DNA from: Kribbella catacumbae DSM 19601 | GTDB lineage: Bacteria; Actinomycetota; Actinomycetes; Propionibacteriales; Kribbellaceae | DNA: 64,000 bases | Assembly (NCBI RefSeq): GCF_000372465.1 | Contig: NZ_AQUZ01000020.1 | Span: forward strand, 81,418-145,417 | Direction: 5' to 3' | Shown here: in pieces, positions 26,183 to 35,119 of the stretch | Numbering within the stretch: the stretch's first letter is position 1 | Layout of the letters: each line of letters starts with the position of its first letter | Position numbers and translations under genes: made by a program | The notes under the pieces: model-generated | What the model was told of the DNA's origin: nothing | Seen by the model: the letters and a program-made list of their open reading frames with translations, nothing else | The model's database searches: none

Positions 26183-27028
26183 GTGCACCCCGATCTGGTC
26201 TCCGTACTGCGTTGTCCGGTCTGTGGCGATGCACTCACGCTGACCGGCCGTACTGCGAACTGCCCGCAACGGCACGCGTATGACCTGGCCAAGCAGGGCT
26301 ACCTCAATTTGTTGCCTTCGGCCTCGACCGGCATCGAAGGCGATACCGCCGAGATGGTCCAGGCGCGCGAGGACTTCCTGGCTGAAGGCTTCTACTCCCC
26401 GATCCGTGACGCACTGATCGCCGCAACCGCCGAGGCGCTGGATGTGTTCAATAGTGGGCTTGTGGTGGAAGTGGGCGCCGGGACGGGGTACTACCTGGAT
26501 GGCGTGGTGAAGGCGGGGGAGAAGCGTCACGGCTTGGCTTTGGACGTGTCCCGGTACGCCGCTCGCCGGGGCGCGAAGGTGGACCCGGAGCAGATCGGCG
26601 CCGTGGTCTGTGATGCGTGGCGTGAGCTGCCGGTGCGTGACGAGGCCGCGCAGGTGGTGCTCAATGTGTTCGCACCGCGCAACGCCAGCGAGATGGCTCG
26701 AATTCTTGCGCCCGGCGGCTCGCTGCTTGTGGTGACTCCCAATCAGGCTCACCTGGCCGAGTTGGTCGCAGTACTCGGGCTGGTTCGGGTTGATGAGGAG
26801 AAGGAGCGACGGCTGACCGAGTCGCTTGCCGGGTCGTTCCAGAAGATCGGCAGCGAGGTCGTGGAGGTTGCGATGCGACTGGATCATGCTGCGGTTGAGC
26901 GGCTGGTCGCGATGACGCCGAGTGCGCGGCACACGTCCAAGGCCGAGTTGGCGGAGCGGATCGCAGTACTGGCTGATCCTGTGCGGGTCACGTTGTCGGT
27001 GACCTTGTCGGTCTGGCAGACCGTCTGA
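26183..27028 (+). CDS. RlmA-family 23S rRNA (guanine-N1)-methyltransferase
   Basis: A 281-residue methyltransferase resembling RlmA(I/II)/TlrB, which methylates a guanine in 23S rRNA helix 35 and can affect macrolide binding. The N-terminal zinc finger has Cys11, Cys14, Cys27 and His31 (LRCPVCGDAL, CPQRHAYDLAKQGYLNLL). The SAM site is VVEVGAGTGYYLDG, and FAPRNASEMARILAPGG is conserved in the family. The GTG start lies 36 bp after the permease. Confidence 0.86.
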   Translation: MHPDLVSVLRCPVCGDALTLTGRTANCPQRHAYDLAKQGYLNLLPSASTGIEGDTAEMVQAREDFLAEGFYSPIRDALIAATAEALDVFNSGLVVEVGAGTGYYLDGVVKAGEKRHGLALDVSRYAARRGAKVDPEQIGAVVCDAWRELPVRDEAAQVVLNVFAPRNASEMARILAPGGSLLVVTPNQAHLAELVAVLGLVRVDEEKERRLTESLAGSFQKIGSEVVEVAMRLDHAAVERLVAMTPSARHTSKAELAERIAVLADPVRVTLSVTLSVWQTV

Positions 27029-27083
27029 CTTGATGCCGGCTCGAGCACGGCACCCGTAAGACAGTCGCTGAACCCGAGTGGGG

Positions 27084-27755
27084 TCAGGCAGCAGCGCTAG
27101 TGGTCAGCTCACTGGCGACTTCGGCGGCGTGTTCCTTGGCCGTGACGTGTGCCTCTTCCTCGGACACCTTGGAGGCGGGGATCAGTTCCGCCATCGCCGG
27201 GGTGACGGGTGCCAGGGTGAGTTCGGCGACGGCTTTCCGGATCTTCATGCCGAACATGTCCCCGAAGATGCGCTCCAGGTACGGCGTCGCGTGGTCCCAG
27301 CCCTCACGCGGAGTACCGGGGCCGTAGCCGCCACCCCGGGCCAGGGTGAAGATGATCGGCCGGCCCTGAACCGGGCTGGGGCCGCCTGCCAGCTCGGTGT
27401 CGAGGAGCAGCAGGTCGATCCAGGTCTTGATGTGCTGGGAGATTCCGTAGTTGTACAGCGGTACCGCGAGCAGTACCGCGTCGGCGCTCTTCAGTTCGGC
27501 TGTGAGGTCGGCGGCGAGCGCGGTCGCCTCGGCGACGTCGGCGCGATCGGCGCCCGGTCCGGCGTCCAGGCCCATCTTGGCGGCGGCCGCAGCCGGCCAG
27601 ACGGTGGAAGAGATCGGGTGCCGGCCGAGGTCGCGCCGGACGACGACGCCATCGGGGTGCTCCGCCTTCCAGACTGCCTCGGCGCTGTCGGCGAGCGCTC
27701 GGCTGACGGATCCGTCGACCCGGATGCTGGCGTCGACGCGAAGGAGGGTGGTCAT
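27084..27755 (-). CDS. FMN-dependent NADH-azoreductase/quinone reductase (AzoR type)
   Basis: A 223-residue flavodoxin-fold oxidoreductase that reduces quinones or azo compounds. The phosphate-binding loop is ASIRVDGSVSRAL. The mid-region has LLAVPLYNYGISQHIKTWIDLLL and FTLARGGGYGPGTPREGWDH, which are typical of AzoR/AcpD. ATG 27755 is preceded by GAGAGGA. It is divergent from a MarR regulator, the usual arrangement for redox-responsive control. Confidence 0.88.
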   Translation of the reverse strand: MTTLLRVDASIRVDGSVSRALADSAEAVWKAEHPDGVVVRRDLGRHPISSTVWPAAAAAKMGLDAGPGADRADVAEATALAADLTAELKSADAVLLAVPLYNYGISQHIKTWIDLLLLDTELAGGPSPVQGRPIIFTLARGGGYGPGTPREGWDHATPYLERIFGDMFGMKIRKAVAELTLAPVTPAMAELIPASKVSEEEAHVTAKEHAAEVASELTTSAAA

Positions 27756-27796
27756 GACGTTCCTCTCTGGAAACACAGTGGGGACTCGATCTGAGC

Positions 27797-27826
27797 TGTT
27801 CAGAAGATAGTCTGTAGAGCAGAACA
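27797..27826. promoter_or_regulatory. Candidate MarR operator between azoreductase and marR
   Basis: TGTTCAG (27797-27803) and CAGAACA (27820-27826) form an inverted repeat with one mismatch, and TCTG/CAGA nests inside. The spot is unusually AT-rich for the window and lies 42 bp upstream of the azoreductase start and 53 bp before the regulator start. Confidence 0.5.
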
Positions 27827-27878
27827 TATTCAAGTCAGATCGTATTCCGAGTGGCATACACCACGTAGGATGGGTGCC

Positions 27879-28406
27879 ATGACCAGTTCGTCGCCGGAGG
27901 TGAATGCCCGGGGAGCCCGCGGGACCTCGGTCGAGGCTGATCTCGGCTGGGCGCTCGGGGTCGTGTTCCGGCGATACGCCAAAGCGGCCGCCGAAGCGCT
28001 GGACGACGTCCCAGGCGGTCCGCGCGGCTACCAGGTGCTAGCTACCACGGTCAGCGAAGGGCCGAAGCGGCAGCTCGATCTGGCGGCGCAGCTGGGCGTA
28101 GACCGGACCGTGATGACTTACCTGCTGGATGACCTGGAGAAGGCCGGCCTGGTGCAGCGGCAGGCGGATCCGGCGGATCGCCGGGCCCGGTTGATCGTGC
28201 CGACCGCGCAGGGCGAGGAGACGCTCTGCGATCTGGAGGGCAGGCTCGCGGACCGTGAGGATGCTGTCATGGGCAGCCTCGACGATGGTGAGCGGATGGT
28301 GTTCCGGATGCTGCTCAAGCGGATCGCGGTCCAGGCCGACCAGGTCGACCCGCTACACAACGCCTGCGTACTCGCCGAAGAAGGCGTCGATCCCGCCGAC
28401 ACCTGA
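27879..28406 (+). CDS. MarR-family transcriptional regulator
   Basis: A 175-residue winged-helix regulator: KRQLDLAAQLGVDRTVMTYLLDDLEKAGLVQRQADPADRRARLIVPTA is the DNA-binding helix and wing. It probably represses the divergent azoreductase and itself, releasing on quinone or oxidant stress. I chose ATG 27879 (MTSSSPEV); ATG 27870 in frame lacks space for a ribosome-binding site. No cysteine is obvious in the DNA-binding region, so the signal may be ligand binding rather than thiol oxidation. Confidence 0.85.
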   Translation: MTSSSPEVNARGARGTSVEADLGWALGVVFRRYAKAAAEALDDVPGGPRGYQVLATTVSEGPKRQLDLAAQLGVDRTVMTYLLDDLEKAGLVQRQADPADRRARLIVPTAQGEETLCDLEGRLADREDAVMGSLDDGERMVFRMLLKRIAVQADQVDPLHNACVLAEEGVDPADT

Positions 28407-28421
28407 TCCTGCGGCAGTTGG

Positions 28422-29075
28422 TCAGCGCAGGGGGACGAAGCCGGACTCGTAGGCCTGGATGACGGCTTGGGTGCGGTCGCGGGCGCCCAGCTTGGCGAGC
28501 AGGTTGGCGACGTGGGTCTTGATCGTCTGGACTCCGAGGATGAGTTCGCCGGCGATCTCCGCGTTCGAGAGGCCACGGGCCATCAGCCGCAGTACCTCCT
28601 GCTCGCGTTCGGTCAATTGATATGCGTCGAGTCCCGACAGCTGCGCCTGCTCGGTGACGTGCGCGAGGGCCAGCGCCCGGATCGCCTCCGGGAACAACAG
28701 CGACTCGCTGCCCGCGACCGTGCGGATCGCCGCGATGATGTCGTCCGGGGGAGTGCGCTTGAGCAGGAAGCCAGACGCTCCCGCCCGCAGCGCGTCGTAC
28801 ACGTAGTCGTCGTTCTCGAAGGTCGTCACGACCAGCACGCGTGGCGCCGGGTCGAGACCTTCCAGCAGCAGCCGGGTGGCCTGGATGCCGTCGACAGCGG
28901 GCATCCGGACGTCCATCAGGACGACATCCGGCTGGGTGCGGCGGACCACCGGGAGTACCTCGGCGCCGTCACCGGCCTCGCCGACAACCTTGAGGTCAGG
29001 CTCCGCGTCGATGATGGCGCGCAGCCCGCTCCGGATCAGCGGCTCGTCGTCCACCACGACCACCGAAATCTCCAC
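28422..29075 (-). CDS. NarL/LuxR-type response regulator
   Basis: A 217-residue response regulator. The receiver domain has the acidic pair VVDDEP at the start and the phospho-acceptor Asp in VVLMDVRMP (about residue 55), with Thr and Lys switch residues in VVTTF and FLLKRT. The C-terminal LuxR-type helix-turn-helix is LTEREQEVLRLMARGLSNAEIAGEL. It lies 65 bp downstream of its sensor kinase gene, so the two form a two-component operon. Confidence 0.92.
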   Translation of the reverse strand: MEISVVVVDDEPLIRSGLRAIIDAEPDLKVVGEAGDGAEVLPVVRRTQPDVVLMDVRMPAVDGIQATRLLLEGLDPAPRVLVVTTFENDDYVYDALRAGASGFLLKRTPPDDIIAAIRTVAGSESLLFPEAIRALALAHVTEQAQLSGLDAYQLTEREQEVLRLMARGLSNAEIAGELILGVQTIKTHVANLLAKLGARDRTQAVIQAYESGFVPLR

Positions 29076-29140
29076 TGTCTCTCTCCTCCATTTCTGCCCA
29101 CCCCACCGCCCCGGTCGGGCAAATCTTCCCCACCGCTCGG

Positions 29141-30397
29141 TCAGGCCTTCGTCGTGACGGCGACTGGTAGCCGTACTGCGAGCCGCCAGCGATCCGCGAC
29201 CAGACCGGCCTCGACAGTGCCGCGCAGTACGGCGACTCTTTCACGGATACCGGCCAGCCCTCGGCCACCGCCCGAGTGGTCGGCGGCGCCTGCGCTGACC
29301 GGGTTGGTCAGCTCCAGCAGCAGGCCGGACTTGTCGAGATTGATCACCAGGTCGACGGTGAGCTCGCCGGCCGGCCGGCCCGCGTGCCGGATCGCGTTGG
29401 TGAGGCCCTCCTGGATGATCCGGTACGCCTCGCGGGACACGGCCGCGGGCAACTGCTCGAGGTCTCCAGTACGCCGTACGCCGACCGTGATCCCGCCGGC
29501 CCGCGTCGCCTCGACGAGCCGGGTGAGGTTGCCGAGCGTGGCCTGTGGGGCGGTCTGGGAACCTGGCCGGCGATCGTCGCGGAGCAGGCCGAGTACGTGA
29601 TCGAGATCCGCGAGCGCGGCCCGGGCGGAGGTCTCCATCGCGGCGAGCGCGGTCTCAGCGAAGGCGGGATCTGTGGCCAGCACCCGGCGCGCGGCGGCCG
29701 CCTGGATGGTGACCAGGCTGAGCGCGTGGCCGACGCTGTCGTGCAGCTCGCGGGCCAACCGGTTGCGCTCGGCAAGGGTCGCCGTCCGGCGTTCGAGCAG
29801 CTCGATCCGCTCGGCCGGGGTCGGGCCGAGCAGCCGCGGGGCGGCGTACGCGAGCAGGGCGCCGATCCCGGCGGACAGCAGGAACAGCGCCGCGATCGCC
29901 ACGATCGTTGCCAACGGCATCCAGAAGTCGGTCCACCGGCCGGTCACCTGATAGGTCAGGCCGGGAACGAGTTCGCGCGGGCCGGGGGAGCGGAAGGGGG
30001 CCGCGAGCAACACGGCGCCGAAGCCGAAGACGGCGGTGCTGAGGATGCCGACGAGGCCGCCGGCAGTCAGGTGCACGCAGAACCAGGCCGTGGTCCGGCG
30101 CCGTTGCGCCCAGGTCCGGGACGGGCCGAGTGGTCGTTCCTCGAAGCGGACGCCGAGCAGCGATTCGACCGCGATGCCTTCGACCTCGCGGACGGCGGGC
30201 AGGGTGCCCAGCACGAGTGGCGGGGCGGCAACCACCAGGACGACGAGGATCGCCGTCAGCACCCCGGGGAGCTGCAAGTCGTCGATCAGTGAGACGAGAC
30301 CGCTGTCGACCAGGATGAAGGCGAGAACGAGGGCGGCGCCGAGCAACAGGTAGACCCAGCGCAGATAGGTCGATCCCCGCACCAAGACATTCGCCAC
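29141..30397 (-). CDS. Sensor histidine kinase (HisKA_3 type)
   Basis: A 418-residue membrane kinase with four hydrophobic segments in the N-terminal 200 residues (for example YLRWVYLLLGAALVLAFILV and WMPLATIVAIAALFLLSAGIG). The dimerisation domain carries the phosphorylated His in RNRLARELHDSVGHALS. The HATPase domain has EGLTNAIRHAG and GGGRGLAGIRERV. The signal is unknown. GTG 30397 follows GAGGATG; a start at 30457 in frame would add a charged tail. It is divergent from the ABC importer operon. Confidence 0.87.
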   Translation of the reverse strand: MANVLVRGSTYLRWVYLLLGAALVLAFILVDSGLVSLIDDLQLPGVLTAILVVLVVAAPPLVLGTLPAVREVEGIAVESLLGVRFEERPLGPSRTWAQRRRTTAWFCVHLTAGGLVGILSTAVFGFGAVLLAAPFRSPGPRELVPGLTYQVTGRWTDFWMPLATIVAIAALFLLSAGIGALLAYAAPRLLGPTPAERIELLERRTATLAERNRLARELHDSVGHALSLVTIQAAAARRVLATDPAFAETALAAMETSARAALADLDHVLGLLRDDRRPGSQTAPQATLGNLTRLVEATRAGGITVGVRRTGDLEQLPAAVSREAYRIIQEGLTNAIRHAGRPAGELTVDLVINLDKSGLLLELTNPVSAGAADHSGGGRGLAGIRERVAVLRGTVEAGLVADRWRLAVRLPVAVTTKA

Positions 30398-30452
30398 AAG
30401 CCCATCCTCGCAGCTACCCCGTCCTCCCGGCTCCCTCCTCCGGGTGACCGCC

Positions 30453-30531
30453 GCCACCCGGGACCAGCCCGGGTGGCTGGCCCACTAGCCGGATATTTGA
30501 CCGATAGCGCCCGACAACCGGCTAGTCGGCC
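30453..30531. promoter_or_regulatory. Paired strong dyads beside the kinase gene
   Basis: GCCACCCGGG (30453-30462) pairs perfectly with CCCGGGTGGC (30468-30477). Immediately after, GGCCCACTAGCCGG (30479-30492) pairs with CCGGCTAGTCGGCC (30518-30531) with one mismatch and a 25-nt interval. They may be binding sites or leader hairpins for the kinase transcript. Confidence 0.55.
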
Positions 30532-30861
30532 GCAATCTCGCGAATGACCGCCGCGGGGCGGTACGAACGCGCGCCGAGCGCAGTTCCCGGACGCAGAGAG
30601 CGGTTGCATGACGGAGATCACAGTGTGGCCGGGTTTACACAAATTTGTCCTGAACCGGGCAGGTTGGGGCCGAACGGACGTCGCGATCTGCTGTCCGGGC
30701 AGGTACGGTCTGTGGTCGGGGCGGGGTGTCGGTCCGGCTGGACAGGCAGGGGAATCTGCTCCGGGACGGGCGGCAAGCGGGTTCTGAGGGGATCCGGACA
30801 GTGTCAGCACGGCGACGTAAAGACACTGTGAAGTCCCCGAGGGCCGATTGACCACCCTTCC

Positions 30862-30884
30862 ATATTTGATGTTTGATCAAATAT
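30862..30884. promoter_or_regulatory. GntR-type operator before the importer operon
   Basis: Perfect 9-bp arms, ATATTTGAT (30862-30870) and ATCAAATAT (30876-30884), are separated by 5 bp, just before the ribosome-binding site GGAGAGGAGAGG. A closely similar dyad of equal geometry lies upstream of the gene at 40422. Two GntR/FCD regulators in this cluster are the natural candidates to bind it. Confidence 0.75.
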
Positions 30885-30903
30885 CGGAGAGGAGAGGTCC
30901 AGT

Positions 30904-31947
30904 ATGAGGTTCAGACGTTCGGCCGTCGCCCTGGTGGCGGTTCTTGCACTCGCAACCGGAGTGAGCGCGTGCAACGACGACAGCAAGACCGGCTCGAACG
31001 GGGACACGAAACTGGAGAAGGTCAGCTACCTGACCTCTTTCGGCACCTTCGGCCGTGAGGCCTATGCCTATGTCGCCCTGGAGAAGGGCTACTTCAAGGA
31101 AGCCGGCTTCGACGTGACGATCACGCCGGGCAAGGGCACCGTCGACGTGATGAAGATCGTCGCCGGTGGTCAGGCCGACTACGGCATCGGTGACTTCACC
31201 GCGTTGATGATCACCCTGGCCAAGCAGAAGTTGCCGGTCACCACGGTTGGCATGATCCACCAGCGCTCGATGGCGGCGATCGTCGCTCTCGAGGGCGGCA
31301 AGATCAAGGCGGGCGACCCGAAGTCCCTGGTCGCCGACCCGAAGATCCGGATCGGTGACCAGCCGGGCTCGACCAACCAGGTCACCTTCCCGCTGTACGC
31401 CCAGCAGGTCGGCATCGATCCGAAGTCCGTCGAGTTCGTCCCCTCGCCGCCGCCCGGGCTGCCGGCGCTGCTCGCCAACGACAAGGTCGACGGCATCGGC
31501 CAGTTCGTGGTTGGCGTTCCGCTGCTGGAGGCGGCCGACAAGGAGAAGAAGCGCAAAGCGGTCGTACTGCCGTACGGCGACAAGGTGCAGGACCTCTACG
31601 GCAACGCGATCATCGCCCGGGACGACCTGGTCAAGGAGCACCCCGACCAGGTGAAGAAGTTCACCGCGGCGCTGATCAAGGGCCTGAACGACGCGATGGC
31701 GGACCCCGCAGATGCCGCGGCGACGCTGAAGAAGTACGTCCCGGGCACCGACATCGCCGTCGCCACCAAGGAACTCGAGCTGATGAAGGAGTACGTGAAG
31801 CCGGACGGCTTCAACGGCGCTCCGGGTGAGGTCGATCCGGTCCGGGTCCAGCGGATCATCGACGCGCTGGTCAAGTACAAGGTGGTCGAAGAAGGCGCGA
31901 TCAAGCCCGCCGACGTGGTGAACGCCGGCCTGGCGCCGAAGGGCTGA
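30904..31947 (+). CDS. ABC transporter substrate-binding lipoprotein (NMT1/SsuA type)
   Basis: A 347-residue solute-binding protein of the NMT1/THI5/SsuA family. The lipoprotein signal ends at ATGVSAC (about residue 24), so it is tethered outside the membrane. KVSYLTSFGTFGREAYAYVALEKGYFKEAGFDVTI is the typical start of the mature fold. Such proteins bind sulfonates, nitrate, pyrimidine precursors or aromatic acids. The downstream genes point to an aromatic or heterocyclic acid here. First gene of the catabolic operon, behind a dyad operator. Confidence 0.88.
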   Translation: MRFRRSAVALVAVLALATGVSACNDDSKTGSNGDTKLEKVSYLTSFGTFGREAYAYVALEKGYFKEAGFDVTITPGKGTVDVMKIVAGGQADYGIGDFTALMITLAKQKLPVTTVGMIHQRSMAAIVALEGGKIKAGDPKSLVADPKIRIGDQPGSTNQVTFPLYAQQVGIDPKSVEFVPSPPPGLPALLANDKVDGIGQFVVGVPLLEAADKEKKRKAVVLPYGDKVQDLYGNAIIARDDLVKEHPDQVKKFTAALIKGLNDAMADPADAAATLKKYVPGTDIAVATKELELMKEYVKPDGFNGAPGEVDPVRVQRIIDALVKYKVVEEGAIKPADVVNAGLAPKG

Positions 31948-31948
31948 G

Positions 31949-32746
31949 ATGATCCGGCTGGACGGCGTGGGACAGGTCTTCGACGGGCGTGCGGGCGAGG
32001 TCCGGGCGCTCGAGGAGATCGGCCTGCACGTCCAGGAGAACGAGTTCGTCACGTTGATCGGCCGGTCCGGCTGTGGCAAGTCCACGCTGCTCCGGCTGAT
32101 CGCGGGACTGCTGCCGCCGACGTCCGGCCGGATCGAGGTGGCCGGCGAGGCCGTCTCCGGCCCGCGCCGGGACGTCTCCTTCATGTTCCAGCGACCGGCC
32201 CTGCTGCCGTGGCGGTCGGTCGTCTCGAACGTGATGCTGCCGGTGGAGATCTCCGGCGGCGACTCCGAGCGCGGCAAGGCGCAGTACCGGGACCGGGCGC
32301 ACGAGCTGCTGGAGCTGGTCGGGCTCAAGGGGTTCGAGCGCCGGCTCCCGCATGAGTTGTCCGGTGGCATGCAGCAGCGGGTGTCGCTGTGCCGGTCTCT
32401 GATCCGCCGGCCCAAGGTGATGTTGATGGACGAGCCGTTCTCGGCGCTCGACGCGCTGACCCGGACCGAACTGTCGGCGGAGCTGCAGCGGATCCAGATG
32501 GAGCTGGCCACGACGATCGTCTTCGTCACCCACTCGATCGAGGAGGCCGTCGTCCTGTCCGACCGGGTGGTCGTGCTGACCCCCCGGCCGGGACGTCTGC
32601 GCGAGATCGTCGAGATCGACATCCCGCGCCCCCGAAGCCTGGGCCAGAACGCCCACCTGACCGAGGTGGCTCAGATCAGCGGTCATCTGCACGGCCTGCT
32701 GTCGGAGCAGGAGCGTCCCGTCGACCTGCCCGAGGCCCGGCGATGA
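31949..32746 (+). CDS. ABC transporter ATPase (SsuB/TauB-like)
   Basis: A 265-residue nucleotide-binding subunit. Walker A is GRSGCGKST, the signature is LSGGMQQR, Walker B is VMLMDEPFSALD and the H-loop is FVTHSIEEAV. It begins one base after the stop of the binding-protein gene and overlaps the permease gene by 4 bp. It energises import of the substrate captured by the upstream lipoprotein. Confidence 0.92.
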   Translation: MIRLDGVGQVFDGRAGEVRALEEIGLHVQENEFVTLIGRSGCGKSTLLRLIAGLLPPTSGRIEVAGEAVSGPRRDVSFMFQRPALLPWRSVVSNVMLPVEISGGDSERGKAQYRDRAHELLELVGLKGFERRLPHELSGGMQQRVSLCRSLIRRPKVMLMDEPFSALDALTRTELSAELQRIQMELATTIVFVTHSIEEAVVLSDRVVVLTPRPGRLREIVEIDIPRPRSLGQNAHLTEVAQISGHLHGLLSEQERPVDLPEARR

Positions 32747-33522
32747 CGACGCGCTCCTGGCTCACGCACTCCCGTACTGCGGCCGTGCTGCTCCCGGCGA
32801 TCGGCCTGATCCTCGCGCTCGCGCTGTGGTGGCTGGCCACCATCGTGTTCTCGATCGACTCCTACCTGCTGCCTGACCCGGGCGACGTGCTCGTCACGTT
32901 CCTGGACCAGCCCGGCTATCTGCTGAAGGAGACCGGTGTCTCGCTGGTGGAGACGCTCGAGGGTTTCCTGCTCGCGATCGTCGTCGGTGTTCCGGTCGCG
33001 CTGCTGATCGTCCGGTCGGTGATCGTCGAGCGGCTGCTCTACCCGCTGCTGCTGGGCATCAACGCGATCCCGAAGATCGCCATCGCGCCGCTGCTGGTGG
33101 TCTGGTTCGGCTTCGGTCAGTGGCCGAAGGTCCTGATGGTGCTGCTGGTCTGTTTCTTCCCGATCGTGATCTCGACCGCCAGCGGGATGAAGTCCACCCC
33201 GGTCGAGCTGGTCGAGCTGCTCAAGTCGCTCAACGCCAGCAAGACGCAGGAGTTCTTCAAGCTCCGGTTGCGCTACGCGATGCCGCAGATCTTCACCGGG
33301 CTGAAGGTGGCGATCTCGCTGGCCGTGATCGGTTCGGTGATCGCCGAGTTCGTCGGCGCCACCTCCGGCCTGGGGTATGTGATCACCCAGTCGGGTGCCA
33401 GCGCCGACACCTCGCTCGCCTTCGCCGCGATCACGCTGCTCAGCATCATGGCGATCCTGTTGTTCTACGCGCTCGTACTGCTGGAGCACCTGCTGTTGCC
33501 GTGGGCACAGGAGACCAGGTGA
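32743..33522 (+). CDS. ABC transporter permease (SsuC-like)
   Basis: A 259-residue membrane subunit with about six helices (TAAVLLPAIGLILALALWWLATIVF at the N-terminus, LEGFLLAIVVGVPVALLIV, VLMVLLVCFFPIVIS, and a last helix LLSIMAILLFYALVLLEHLLL). The cytoplasmic EAA-type loop is SLNASKTQEFFKLRLRYAMPQIFTGLKVAI. ATG 32743 overlaps the ATPase stop by 4 bp; longer in-frame starts inside the ATPase gene are spurious. Confidence 0.92.
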   Translation: MTTRSWLTHSRTAAVLLPAIGLILALALWWLATIVFSIDSYLLPDPGDVLVTFLDQPGYLLKETGVSLVETLEGFLLAIVVGVPVALLIVRSVIVERLLYPLLLGINAIPKIAIAPLLVVWFGFGQWPKVLMVLLVCFFPIVISTASGMKSTPVELVELLKSLNASKTQEFFKLRLRYAMPQIFTGLKVAISLAVIGSVIAEFVGATSGLGYVITQSGASADTSLAFAAITLLSIMAILLFYALVLLEHLLLPWAQETR

Positions 33523-34607
33523 CCACCCAGGCTTCAGACGCCGATCGCCGGGTACTCGTTCGGCCCGCGTGGCTGGAAGCGACCGTCTCGGCCGTCTTCA
33601 CCGCGCTGGGCTTCGAGCCGACCGACGCGACCCGGATCGCTGTCGCGCTCGTCGAGGCCGATCTGCGCGGCGTCAGCTCGCACGGCGTCATGCTCGTCCC
33701 GATGTACGTCGAACGGCTGAACGCCGGCGGCGTCACTCGTGAACGCGAGCTGGACATCCTGCACGACGCCGGCGCGGCCCTGGTCGTCGATGCCCGCGGT
33801 GGGATGGGCCAGCTGTCCAGCCCGCAAGCGATGGGGCACGCGATCGAGCGCGCCGGCCGGCTTGGGATCGGCCTGGTCTCGGTCCGCAACGCGCATCACT
33901 TCGGTGCGGCCAGCCGGTGGGCGATGCAGGCGTCGCAGGCCGGTTGCCTGGGCATCGCGATGTCCAACACCACGCCGCTGATGCCGGCTCCCGGGGGTGC
34001 CGAGCGGATCGTCGGCAACAACCCGCTCGCGATCGCAGTACCGGGCGAAGGTGGGCCGGAGATCGTGCTCGACATGGCGTTGTCGGCCGTTGCCTTGGGC
34101 AAGATCCGGCTGGCCGCGTCGGCGGGCCGGCCGATCCCGGACAGCTGGGCCACGGATCAGTCGGGAGTGCCCACCACGGACCCGGAGGCCGCAGTACTGG
34201 GGATGTTGTTGCCTGCGGCCGGCCACAAAGGGTTCGGGCTGGCGTTGATGATCGACGTGCTGACCGGTGTGCTGAGTGGCGGCGGTTGGGGCGACCAGGT
34301 ACGGCCGTTGTACCGCGAACCGGGTCGGCCGAACGACTGCGCGCACTTGTTCCTCGCGATCGACCCGGAGTTGCTGGGTGGCATCGACGGGTTCCGGCAG
34401 CGGTCGTCGGCCCTTGCCGCCAAGGTGAAGGGCAGCGCGACGGCTCCCGGGGTGGACCGGCTGTACCTGCCGGGGGAGATCGAGGCCGAACGCGCCGCGC
34501 AGCAGCGGCGGAACGGCGTACTGATCGAGAAGTCGGGGCTGGACGGTTTGCTGCAGGCCGCGCGTGCGGTCGGCGCCGTCGTCCCGACGGGAGGGGTGCT
34601 GAGCTGA
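33519..34607 (+). CDS. Ldh family (malate/L-lactate/ureidoglycolate type) dehydrogenase
   Basis: A 362-residue NAD(P)-dependent oxidoreductase of the MDH2/LDH2 fold. Conserved parts are DLRGVSSHGVMLVPMYVERL, VRNAHHFGAASRWAMQASQAGCLGIAMSN, NPLAIAVPGE and AGHKGFGLALMIDVLTG. Members oxidise or reduce 2-hydroxy or 2-imino acids. The GTG start overlaps the permease stop by 4 bp. In this cluster it could act on a 2-keto/2-hydroxy acid formed late in the pathway. Confidence 0.88.
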   Translation: MTTQASDADRRVLVRPAWLEATVSAVFTALGFEPTDATRIAVALVEADLRGVSSHGVMLVPMYVERLNAGGVTRERELDILHDAGAALVVDARGGMGQLSSPQAMGHAIERAGRLGIGLVSVRNAHHFGAASRWAMQASQAGCLGIAMSNTTPLMPAPGGAERIVGNNPLAIAVPGEGGPEIVLDMALSAVALGKIRLAASAGRPIPDSWATDQSGVPTTDPEAAVLGMLLPAAGHKGFGLALMIDVLTGVLSGGGWGDQVRPLYREPGRPNDCAHLFLAIDPELLGGIDGFRQRSSALAAKVKGSATAPGVDRLYLPGEIEAERAAQQRRNGVLIEKSGLDGLLQAARAVGAVVPTGGVLS

Positions 34608-35002
34608 TGGCGAAGACGCAACTGACCAGCGCGGCGCTGCGGAGCCCGAACGGCGTGTTCTCGCAGGCGACCACGATCGAGGCGACCGGGCGGCTGGTGT
34701 TCGTGTCCGGGATGACCGCCCGGCGGCCGGACGGCAGTATCGCCGGGGTCGGCGACGTGCGGGAGCAGACCCGGCAGGTCTGTGAGAACGTGCAGGCCGC
34801 GGTGCAGGAGGCCGGCGGCACGCTGGACGACGTCTGCCGGGTGGATGTGTACGTCCGCAACATGGAGGACTTCGCCGCGATCCACGAGATCCGCGCGTTG
34901 TACTTCCACGAGCCACTGCCCGCCTCGACGATGGTCGAGGTCAGCAAGCTGGCCCACCCGGACTATCTGATCGAGATCAGCGCGATTGCGGTGATCCCAT
35001 GA
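34607..35002 (+). CDS. RidA/YjgF/YER057c family protein
   Basis: A 131-residue enamine/imine deaminase-fold protein: GRLVFVSGMTARRPDGS, QTRQVCENVQAAVQEAGGTLDDVCRVDVYVRNMEDFAAIHEI, and a C-terminal ASTMVEVSKLAHPDYLIEISAIAV. The Arg normally present near the end (the R in family RidA that binds the carboxylate) is not obvious. In meta-cleavage pathways the same fold includes 2-aminomuconate deaminase. The ATG shares a base with the upstream stop (TGATG). Confidence 0.85.
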   Translation: MAKTQLTSAALRSPNGVFSQATTIEATGRLVFVSGMTARRPDGSIAGVGDVREQTRQVCENVQAAVQEAGGTLDDVCRVDVYVRNMEDFAAIHEIRALYFHEPLPASTMVEVSKLAHPDYLIEISAIAVIP

Positions 35003-35119
35003 GTGGGCGAACCAACAAGACAGCCGGCTTCCCGTTCGTGGCGGAGCTGAGCGCAGGCACGAGTGGCGGACGCAGGCCGGGAGTGGGTGATCACGTGCGC
35101 GGCGTCGAGTGGACCTGAG

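Larger units (their letters stand above)
30398..30903. other. Divergent intergenic region, 506 bp
   Basis: No gene is supported. It holds a GC-rich hairpin and a longer dyad next to the kinase start (30453-30531) and an AT-rich dyad operator 20 bp before the importer gene (30862-30884). A 250-bp stretch between these (about 30540-30800) shows no feature I can name. Confidence 0.6.
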
